In this document: positions 8,038-15,700 of the stretch, one piece after another
Numbering within the stretch: the stretch's first letter is position 1
Layout: every line of letters begins with the position of its first letter
Assembly (NCBI RefSeq): GCF_016862215.1
Contig: NZ_BOMN01000043.1
Location: 1-44,549 of the forward strand
DNA: 44,549 nt
From: Winogradskya humida
Lineage (GTDB): Bacteria > Actinomycetota > Actinomycetes > Mycobacteriales > Micromonosporaceae
Direction: 5' to 3'
Made by a program: the position numbers and the translations under genes
The notes under the pieces: model-generated
What the model was told of the DNA's origin: nothing
Seen by the model: only the letters and a program-made list of their open reading frames with translations
Databases searched by the model: none

Positions 8038-8506
8038 TCAAGTAGATGCGCATGGCGGGGTCGGCGGTGCGGCGGAAGCCGAGGGACTCGTAGAGCGGCA
8101 GCCCGTCGGGTGAGGCGCGCAGATCAACGACGGTGACGCCACTCCGGGCGTACCAGTCGAGCAGTGCCTGCATGCAGGCCCGGGAGAAACCACGGCGACG
8201 GTACGCGGGGTCGGTCGCGACGTTGTAGACGTACCCGCGTCTGCCGTCCGGGTCGTTCGGATTCGGGAGCCGCTGATCGATCGCGCCCACGACGCAGGCC
8301 GCGAGGCCCGGCCCGTCGGGGATGTCCACCACGAAGACGCCCACGGAGTCCCCCAGCAGCTGGGTCTCGAAGATCTCGGCGCCACGGTCCTGCCAGGGCC
8401 CGTCGGCCACCTCGCGGTCCATCGACTCCAGCATCACCTTGCGCAGGCGCATCACTTCCCGGGCGTCCGCACGAGTGGCCTGTCTCGCTTCGATCATGGC
8501 TCTCAT
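8033..8506 (-). CDS. GNAT-family N-acetyltransferase
   Basis: 157 residues from ATG 8506-8504 (a second ATG nine bases on at 8497 is equally possible). The GNAT fold is clear: IEARQATRADAREVMRLRK as strand 1 and helix 1, the central strand VYNVATDP, then the acetyl-CoA pyrophosphate-binding loop YRRRGFSRACMQALLDW, and the C-terminal LPLYESLGFRRT typical of the family. The acceptor substrate is unknown. The gene is divergent from an ArsR-type regulator, and the 50 bases between them hold paired TGTGCA boxes, so the ArsR protein may well control it. Confidence 0.88.
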   Translation of the reverse strand: MRAMIEARQATRADAREVMRLRKVMLESMDREVADGPWQDRGAEIFETQLLGDSVGVFVVDIPDGPGLAACVVGAIDQRLPNPNDPDGRRGYVYNVATDPAYRRRGFSRACMQALLDWYARSGVTVVDLRASPDGLPLYESLGFRRTADPAMRIYLT

Positions 8507-8507
8507 A

Positions 8508-8554
8508 GTTGCACAGAAGGGTTGCACAACTTCTGTGCACAAGTATTGTGCAAC
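8508..8554. promoter_or_regulatory. ArsR operator and divergent promoter region
   Basis: Two interleaved perfect inverted repeats occupy the gap between GNAT and arsR. TGCACAGAAG (8510-8519) pairs with CTTCTGTGCA (8530-8539), and GTTGCACAA (8521-8529) pairs with TTGTGCAAC (8546-8554). Within them, -35 TTGCAC (8522-8527) and -10 TATTGT (8544-8549) are spaced by 16 bases, and the ATG at 8557 lies seven bases after the -10, which fits a leaderless arsR transcript. Repressor binding here would block this promoter and probably the GNAT promoter. Confidence 0.65.
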
Positions 8555-8556
8555 TC

Positions 8557-9108
8557 ATGGAACCCACTTCGGTGCACCTCGACGGCAAGCAGATCCGGGT
8601 GCTCGCGCACCCGCTGCGGGCCCGGCTGCTCGGGCAGCTCCGGGTCGACGGGCCGGCCACCGCCACCAGGCTCGCCGCCGCGCTCGGCACCAACACCGGG
8701 GCGACCAGCTACCACCTGCGTCAGCTCGCCGACGTCGGCCTGGTGACCGAGGACGACACCGTCGGGCAGGGCCGGGAGCGCTGGTGGAGGTCCGCCCACG
8801 ACATGAGCAGCTGGAAGCGCGACGTCTTCGCCGGTGACCCGGACGCGACTGCGGCCTCCGACTGGCTCGACAGCTACGCGCTGACCCGGCTGGTCGAGCA
8901 GGTCGAGGCCTGGCGCCGGGTCCGCCCCGGCGAGCCGGCGGAATGGCGGGCGGCGGCCGAGTCCTCGGACTACATCCTCGACCTCAACGCGGAGCAGCTC
9001 GCGGCCATGAACGACGAGCTGGGCGCGGTCATCGAGCGCTATCGTGGGGTCGCACCGGGTGAGGGTGCGCGGCAGGTGCTTTTCTACCTTTACGGCGTAC
9101 CCCGATGA
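8557..9108 (+). CDS. ArsR-family winged-helix regulator
   Basis: 183 residues. The N-terminal ArsR/HTH_20 domain is plain: HLDGKQIRVLAHPLRARLLG, then ATRLAAALGTNTGATSYHLR and LADVGLVTEDD, residues 6-70, followed by a 110-residue helical C-terminal part with no CxC metal motif. It is therefore more like the non-metal ArsR/MarR-like repressors that control drug exporters. The ATG at 8557 sits directly downstream of an operator-covered promoter, and the stop overlaps the MFS transporter start as ATGA, so regulator and exporter are translationally coupled. Autorepression and control of the transporter are the likely roles. Confidence 0.88.
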   Translation: MEPTSVHLDGKQIRVLAHPLRARLLGQLRVDGPATATRLAAALGTNTGATSYHLRQLADVGLVTEDDTVGQGRERWWRSAHDMSSWKRDVFAGDPDATAASDWLDSYALTRLVEQVEAWRRVRPGEPAEWRAAAESSDYILDLNAEQLAAMNDELGAVIERYRGVAPGEGARQVLFYLYGVPR

Positions 9109-10334
9109 TCCGCCGTCGGTTCTTGATCCTGCTCGCCCTGCGCTGGCTGCCGGTCGGCCTGCTGATCCCGCTCTCCGCGCTGCTGCCGCTGGACCGTGGT
9201 CTCACGCTGGCGCAATACGGCTCGGCGGCGGCGCTGCAAGGTCTCGTGGTGCTCTTCCTGGAGCTGCCCACCGGTGGCCTCAGCGACGCGCTCGGCCGCC
9301 GGCCGGTGCTGCTGCTCGCCGGCGTCGTGGAGATCACCGCCCTGTCCCTGCTGACCGTGGCCGACGCGGTGGCCTTGTTCGTCGTCTTCTACGCGCTGCA
9401 GGGCGTCTACCGCGCGCTCGACAGCGGCCCGCTCGAGGCCTGGTACGTCGACAGTGCCCTCGCCGACGATGAGAACGCCGACATCGAGAGCGGGCTCGGC
9501 CGTGGCGGCGCGGTGCTCGGTGTCGCCGTCGGCGCCGGTGCGCTGCTCAGCGGTGGCCTGGTCGCCCTCGGTCCGATCGGGCCGGTGGACGCGCTGACGC
9601 TGCCGGTCTGGGTCGCCCTGGCCCTGCAGGTCGTCTCGCTGATCGCCGTCGCCACGCTGATGACCGAGGACCGTTCAGGCCGTGGTCTGGCCGCCCTCAT
9701 TTCATCGGTACGCCAGGTGCCCGCGGCCATCGCCGGCGCCGTCGGACTGCTGCGCCGCTCGCGGGTGATCGTCGCACTGGTCTCCGTCGAACTGTTCTGG
9801 GGCTTCGGCATGGTGGCGTTCGAGACCCTCACGCCGGTGCGTCTCGCCGACGTCGTGGGTGGCACGGACGAGGCCTCCGCCCTGATGGGCCCGGTCGGCG
9901 CGGTCGGCTGGCTCGCGTCGGCGGTCGGCGCGGCCCTGATCCCGCTGCTCAGCCGGCGGGTCGGCGCGCCCTGGACAGGGTTTCTGCTGCGGCTCGTGCA
10001 GGGCGCGACGGTTGCCGGGATGGCGTTGCTGGCCGGGCCGGTCGGGGTGATCACGGCATACCTCGTCTGCTACTCCGTGCACGGCGCGAGCAGCGCCGTC
10101 CACAATGCCCTGTTGCACCGGCAGGTCGAGGGTCCCTACCGGGCGAGCCTGCTGTCGCTCAACTCGATGGTCGCCCAGCCGGCCGGCGCACTCGGCCTGG
10201 TCGTGCTCACCTCGATCGCGTCCGGCGCCGGTCTGGTCACCGCGCTCCTGTCCGGTGCGGTGGTGCTGGCCGTGGCCGCGCCCCTCTATCTGGTTTCTTC
10301 TATTTCTGTGGTGCCGAAGCCGGTTTACCCGTGA
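9105..10334 (+). CDS. MFS transporter, drug-efflux type
   Basis: 409 residues with about twelve hydrophobic segments. The conserved MFS loop motif between helices 2 and 3 reads ELPTGGLSDALGRRPVLLLA (near residue 50), and the central cytoplasmic loop falls around residues 185-215 (LMTEDRSGRGLAALISSVRQ). The family moves small molecules across the membrane using the proton gradient; coupling to an ArsR regulator suggests export of a toxic compound or antibiotic. The start overlaps the arsR stop by four bases. The substrate is not predictable. Confidence 0.88.
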   Translation: MIRRRFLILLALRWLPVGLLIPLSALLPLDRGLTLAQYGSAAALQGLVVLFLELPTGGLSDALGRRPVLLLAGVVEITALSLLTVADAVALFVVFYALQGVYRALDSGPLEAWYVDSALADDENADIESGLGRGGAVLGVAVGAGALLSGGLVALGPIGPVDALTLPVWVALALQVVSLIAVATLMTEDRSGRGLAALISSVRQVPAAIAGAVGLLRRSRVIVALVSVELFWGFGMVAFETLTPVRLADVVGGTDEASALMGPVGAVGWLASAVGAALIPLLSRRVGAPWTGFLLRLVQGATVAGMALLAGPVGVITAYLVCYSVHGASSAVHNALLHRQVEGPYRASLLSLNSMVAQPAGALGLVVLTSIASGAGLVTALLSGAVVLAVAAPLYLVSSISVVPKPVYP

Positions 10335-10340
10335 CCACCA

Positions 10341-10376
10341 GGGGGGTACCAGCAGTTTCAGCTGCTCTCACCCCCC
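10341..10376 (+). terminator. GC-rich hairpin after the MFS gene
   Basis: GGGGGGT (10341-10347) pairs with ACCCCCC (10370-10376), and inside it AGCAG (10351-10355) pairs with CTGCT (10362-10366). The hairpin begins seven bases after the transporter stop and ends just before the ribosome-binding site of the next small gene. There is no T-run, so it may be a weak terminator or a leader structure for the downstream gene. Confidence 0.45.
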
Positions 10377-10391
10377 GATGGAGGCTCTCGA

Positions 10392-10604
10392 ATGCTCGCG
10401 ATCGCCGCGGCCGTTGTTTTCGGCATCTACCTGCTGCTCGACCTGTTCGACGTGAAGACCACGGACCTGTTCAACTTCCCCACGTTCGCGGCCCTCGGCC
10501 TGCTGCTCCTCTCGCTCTACCTCGCCGGCATCGGCAGCGGCCCGCGCAACGGTTCCGGCGGCTCGGGCCGTCGTTTCTCCGGCCGTCGTCCCGGCCGCGG
10601 CTGA
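10392..10604 (+). CDS. 70-residue two-helix membrane protein
   Basis: A small protein with two hydrophobic stretches, residues 1-18 (MLAIAAAVVFGIYLLLDLF) and 29-47 (FPTFAALGLLLLSLYLAGI), and a basic Gly/Ser/Arg tail. GGAGG at 10381-10385 lies seven bases before the ATG, and codon use is typical of the genome, so it is very probably real. Small membrane proteins of this kind are widespread in actinomycetes but I know no function. A strong hairpin lies immediately upstream. Confidence 0.7.
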   Translation: MLAIAAAVVFGIYLLLDLFDVKTTDLFNFPTFAALGLLLLSLYLAGIGSGPRNGSGGSGRRFSGRRPGRG

Positions 10605-10727
10605 ACGCTTCTCGGGAAGGCGTCGTCCTGGTAGGGCGGCGTCTTTCCGTGTGCGTTGGATCACGCTGAGTTCCGCACGAATGGCGCATTTCAGGCACCG
10701 GGCGGAGGCCCGGTACTGTCGATGCCA

Positions 10728-12734
10728 ATGGAATTCGACGGACTCTTCTCCCTGAACGAGCCGGGTGGTGTCCGCACCGCGCCACCGGCCGATGCGGAGT
10801 CCAGCCTGACCCGGCCCGACCCCGGATCGCCGCTGCCCGTGCGCATGCGACCGGTGTCCCTGGACGAGCTGGTGGGCCAGAAACATCTGCTCGCCCCCGG
10901 CGCCCCGCTGCGCCAGCTGGTCACCGGCACCACCCCGATGTCGGTCATCCTCTGGGGCCCCCCGGGAACGGGCAAGACCACCATCGCGCACCTCGTCGCC
11001 GGCACCACCGATCGCAAATTCGTCGCGATGTCAGCCCTCACCGCCGGCGTCAAGGACGTCCGCGCGGTCATCGAGACGGCCCGCCGCGACCGCCGCTACG
11101 GTGGCCCGCCCACCGTGCTGTTCATCGACGAGGTCCACCGCTTCAGCAAGACCCAGCAGGACTCCCTGCTCGCCGCCGTCGAGGACCGCACGGTCACCCT
11201 GCTCGCGGCCACCACGGAGAACCCCTACTTCTCGGTGATCTCCCCGCTGCTGTCCCGCTGCGTGCTGCTCACCCTGCAGTCCCTCGACGAGGACGACGTG
11301 CGGGGCCTCATCCGCCGCGCGGTCACCGACGAGCGCGGCCTGGCCGGTGCGGTCACCCTCACCCCCGAAGCCGAGGACCATCTCGTACGCCTCGCAGGTG
11401 GCGATGTCCGCAAAGCGCTGACCGCCCTCGAGGCCGCGGCCGGCTCCGCGGAAGCCCAGGGCGCCCCCGAGATCGACCTCGCCACCGCCGAAAAAGCAGT
11501 CGACGTGGCAGCCGTCCGCTACGACCGCGACGGCGACGCCCACTACGACATCATCAGCGCCTTCATCAAGAGCATGCGCGGCTCCGACCCCGACGCCGCC
11601 CTGCACTGGCTCGCCCGCATGCTCGTCGCCGGCGAGGACCCCCGGTTCATCGCCCGCCGCATCACCATCTTCGCCAGCGAGGACATCGGCATGGCAGACC
11701 CGCAGGCCCTGCTCATCGCCACCGCGGCGGGCCAGGCCGTGCAATCGGTCGGCCTCCCCGAAGCGGGCCTCAACCTCGCCCAGGCCGTCATCCACATGGC
11801 CACCGCCCCCAAATCCAACACGGTCACCAACGGCCTCTTCGCCGCCATGGCCGACGTCCGCGCGGGCAAGGGCGGCTCCGTCCCCGCACACCTCCGCGAC
11901 GCCCACTACCCCGGCAGCAAAGGCCTCGGCCACGGCCGCGGCTACCGCTACCCCCACGACGACCCCAAGGGCATCGTCCGCCAGCAGTACGCCCCCGACG
12001 ACCTGGCCGACACCGAGTACTACACCCCCACCGACCACGGCGCCGAACGGGCCCTCGCCGACCGCCTCCCCCGGTTGCGCCGCATCGTTCGCGGCACGCC
12101 CATCCCTGCCGGCTTTTCCCGCCCGGCACCTCCCGCGGACGCTCCTTCGGCTCCTGCGTCTTCTGCTCCTGCGGTGGTCCCGGCTCCTGCGGTTGTCCCG
12201 GCTTCTGAGGCGGGTCCTGTGGTCGGCCAGGTTATTTCCGAGTCTGCTTCTTCCAGCGGTTCGGCATCATCGGCGTCTCCTTCGGCATCTCCTTCAGCGT
12301 CTCCTTCGGCATCTCCTTCGGCGTCGCCGGAGGAATCGGGTGAGGCTGGTTCGGTTGGTGCCGTAACGGGCGCCGCGACTGATGTGGCCGGAAGTACCGG
12401 GCTTTCAGCCGCTTCGGCCGGAAGCGCTCCCACCGCGAGCAGGAAGCGGCGCGGCCCGCGTAAGGTGCCGCACGACGCTTCTCCCGCGACGCCCTCGGGT
12501 GCCGCGCGCGAGATCCCGGAGGACGGCTCTACCGAGGCCCCGCAAGGTGCCCCAGCGCCCGACGGTGCCCCTTCTTCCGGGGTTCCGGACGGTGCCCTTT
12601 CTCCCGGGGTTCCGGACGGTGCCCTTTCTCCCGGGGCTCCGGAAGGTGTCCCGGATGAGGTTTCGCAGGGTGCCCCCGGTGGGGCGCGCAAGGGCGACGA
12701 CAACGGCGTGAGCGCCGGAGAGGACCAGCCGTGA
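10728..12734 (+). CDS. rarA: RarA/MgsA replication-associated AAA+ ATPase with long disordered tail
   Basis: Clamp-loader-like AAA+ ATPase that acts at stalled replication forks. Walker A is GPPGTGKTT at residues 77-85, Walker B is LFIDEVHRF near 135, sensor 1 is ATTENPYFS, and the C-terminal tetramerisation part includes FIKSMRGSDPDAALHWLARM and SEDIGMADPQALL. The conserved protein ends near residue 460 (RIVRGTPIPAG); typical RarA is 440-470 residues. About 208 further residues follow, rich in Ala, Pro, Ser and Gly with short tandem repeats, not expected in the family. The start at 10728 is inferred from a TACTGT -10-like box at 10714-10719 eight bases upstream (leaderless); ATG 10722 is in frame too. 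The stop overlaps the next start. Confidence 0.92.
   Translation: MEFDGLFSLNEPGGVRTAPPADAESSLTRPDPGSPLPVRMRPVSLDELVGQKHLLAPGAPLRQLVTGTTPMSVILWGPPGTGKTTIAHLVAGTTDRKFVAMSALTAGVKDVRAVIETARRDRRYGGPPTVLFIDEVHRFSKTQQDSLLAAVEDRTVTLLAATTENPYFSVISPLLSRCVLLTLQSLDEDDVRGLIRRAVTDERGLAGAVTLTPEAEDHLVRLAGGDVRKALTALEAAAGSAEAQGAPEIDLATAEKAVDVAAVRYDRDGDAHYDIISAFIKSMRGSDPDAALHWLARMLVAGEDPRFIARRITIFASEDIGMADPQALLIATAAGQAVQSVGLPEAGLNLAQAVIHMATAPKSNTVTNGLFAAMADVRAGKGGSVPAHLRDAHYPGSKGLGHGRGYRYPHDDPKGIVRQQYAPDDLADTEYYTPTDHGAERALADRLPRLRRIVRGTPIPAGFSRPAPPADAPSAPASSAPAVVPAPAVVPASEAGPVVGQVISESASSSGSASSASPSASPSASPSASPSASPEESGEAGSVGAVTGAATDVAGSTGLSAASAGSAPTASRKRRGPRKVPHDASPATPSGAAREIPEDGSTEAPQGAPAPDGAPSSGVPDGALSPGVPDGALSPGAPEGVPDEVSQGAPGGARKGDDNGVSAGEDQP
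12564..12644 (+). repeat. three 27-base tandem repeats in the rarA tail
   Basis: Three adjacent 27-base units at 12564-12590, 12591-12617 and 12618-12644, each encoding a nine-residue GALSPGVPD-like unit. An additional 12-base periodicity (Ser-Ala-Ser-Pro) occupies about 12272-12330. Both keep the reading frame and have lower third-position GC than the rest of the gene. Confidence 0.85.
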
Positions 12735-15700
12735 GCAGGCGCGGTGCCGATCGGCCCGACGACGACGAAGAGCGCAGCGACCAGACCGGCCGCAGCCGCC
12801 GGTTGTTCGGCCGCGGCCGCCCGGAGCCGGTCGAGCCCGAACCGCTCGCCGGCGAGGAAACCGGCTGGCTCGACGACCTGCGCACCGCCAAGCAGCAGGC
12901 CGCCGCCATCGGCCCAGGCACAGCCCCCGGCGAAGGCCGCTTCAGCAAGAGCGGCCGCACCGCCCCCGGCCCGGACGACACCCCGGACGAGGACGACCCC
13001 TTCCCCCCGCTGCCCACCTCAGCCCCCCCGGCCCCCTCCGCAGCGGCCCCGGCCCCCACCCCGCAACCCCCTGCGCACCCCCAACAAGGTGCTCACCCCC
13101 AGCCCTCCCCGCGCCCCCAGCCGTCCCCCCGCCCACGCCCCGGAACGCCCCCGGTCACAGCCCCAGGCGCACCGGTCACAGGCGCCCGCGCGGCAGCATC
13201 CATCCCGCCCCGAGGCGCCCCCGGCATGCCCCCGGCCCCCCGAGGCGCCGCCACCCCACCCGCCACCGCAACCGGCCCGGTCTCCGGCGCCCGCGGCGGC
13301 GCCCCAGCCCCCCGCGGCGCAGCACCCGGCCCAGTCCCCGGCAACCTCGCCCCCCGCGGCGCAGCCAGCGCCCAGGTCCCCGGCGGCCTTGACCCGCGCG
13401 GCGTACCCGGCGCCCCTGATCCGCGCGGCGCCCAGGTGCCCGGCGCCCCTGACCCCCGCGGCGCCCAGGTTTCCGGTGGGCCGGATCCCCGTGGTGCGGC
13501 CGGCGGTCCCCCATCTCGTAGTGCAGCGGGCGCCCAGGTGCCCGGTGGTCCTGGTGCGCGTGCTGGAGCGAGCGGTCCGGTGTCTGGTGCGCGTGGTGGG
13601 CCGGACGCCCGTGGTGCGGTCAGTGGTCCTCAGCCCGGTGGTGCCGGGCCGCGTGGTGCTGCGAGCGTTGCCGTGCCGGGCGTGGCAGGAGTTCCGCGTG
13701 GCGTGGCGCCCGGTGGTGTCCCTGGTGGACCGCCGGTGGCAGGTCCGGGGCAGCAGGAAACCGGCGGAGGCGTGCAGGGGCGGCGTGGTGCCCGCGAACG
13801 GGCTGTGGGGGACCAGTCTGTCGGCCGGCGGGCTGCCCCCGATCCTGAAGTTCCGGGTCAGGGACGTCGTCAGCTCGACCCGGGGCAATTCGGCGGGCCC
13901 GGCGACCCGAGCCAGTCCGGTGCGTTTCCCGCTGTCGGGGGACCATCGGGTGGGTATCCGGCGGTGGGTTACCGCTCCGGGGCGTACCCGGCGGTCGGCC
14001 CTGCTTCGGGTGTCCCCGCCTCGGGTAACGCACCCCAGGTTCCCGGTGTGCGGCACACGCCACCCGAGGGCGCGCGCGCCGCGGGCCGCCACGGCGCAGG
14101 CCCGGACGAGCCGTTGCCGGGACGCCCGGTCTCGCCGTCCGGTCGCGCGAGCCGCCACCAGGGCCCCGACGACGGTGCACCGGGTCGTTCCGCGCGCCAT
14201 CAGGATCCCGAGCAGGGCCCGCCGGGACGCCTCGGCCGTCGTGACGCCACCGGGGCCTTCCCCGAGTATTCGCCCACGGGCAGCCACGCGGTGGTCGACG
14301 GACCCGGAACGCGCCGTGGTGGCCACGCCGCCACCCCCGACGAGCAGTTCACCGGCCGCGCGGCCCAGGACGAAGGATTCACCGGTCGCGGCCGCCGTGC
14401 CGCCCCGGACGATGCACCTACCGGCCGTCGCGCGGCCCCCGATGACGCTCCCACCGGCCGTCGTGCGGCTCCCGAGGACGGGGTGGCCGGGCGTCGTGCT
14501 GCCCCGGATGACGCGCCCACCGGGCGTCGTGCCGCGTCGGATGAAGGTCTGGCTGGGCGTCGTGCCGCGTCGGATGAAGGTCTGGCTGGGCGGCGGGCTG
14601 CGGCGGAGGCTGGGCCTGGTGGGCGGCGGGCTGCGTCTGAGGATGGGCTTGCTGGGCGACGGGGTGTCGTCGGTGGTGGGGCGGTCCGGCCGACGAGTGG
14701 GGCGAGCCGGCCGGTTTCGGCTGTGCCGGGGGCGGACGGGAGCTCCTTCGGGTCGCGGAATGCTGCGACCACCGGCGGCCGGGCGCGGCCCGATGGGCAG
14801 CCCGCTGAGCAGGGCGGACGACACGGGCGGTCGGACGGGGGCGAGGAATCCGGCGAGGTGCGGCACACCGGTCCGATTCCGGCCGGTGGACCCGGTGCTC
14901 CGCCGGTGCGAGCTTCCGCCGCGGTGGTGCCGCCGGTGGTGCCGGGGCGTGAGGGTGTTCGCACTCCTGCCGTTCCCGGGCGAGCTGGAGCGATGGCCGG
15001 TACTTCGTCCGGCGTCATCAGCAATACCGGGCAGATTCCGAAGGTCGGCCGGGCGCCCGCGGGTCCGGTTCGCGGTTCGGGGCGCGTTCCTCGCCCGGGG
15101 CAACCGGAACAGGGGCCGCCCGGACGCGCGGTGGTCCGGCCGGTACCCCCGCAGGGTGCGCCTGATGAGGCCGGCGCCGACCCGAACGAGCAGGGAACAG
15201 GCCAACGAGGCCCGGGCCAGCAGGGTCCGGGCCAGCAGGGTCCGGGCCAGCAGGGTCAGCGAGGCCCCGGCCAGCAGGGTCAGGGTCAGCAGGGCCCAGG
15301 CCAGCAGGGTCAGGGTCAGGGTCAGCAGGGTCCGGGTCAGCGTGCCTCGGTCCAGCGGGGGCCCGGTCAGGTGGGCACAGGTCAGGTAGGGCCAGGTCAG
15401 CAAGGGCCAGGTCAGCAAGGGCTCGGTCCGCAGGGGCCGGTGCCGCCGGCACAGGCCGGGCGGGCTGCCGCCGCCGTTCAGGCGGGGCGGGGTGCCGCGT
15501 CGGTGCATGCCGCCCGCAGTCTGGGTGATGTTCAGGCAGGTCAGGGCATGCCCGGTCACGGCGCCACAGAGGTTGCGGGGCGTGGGACCGGCGACGTGCC
15601 GCCGGGCCGCGGGACCGCAGAGGTAGCGCGCGGCGGAGCTGCCGTAGTCCCGGGCCGCGCCGAGGTTCCCGGCCGTGCAGAAGTGCCGGGCCGCACCGAT

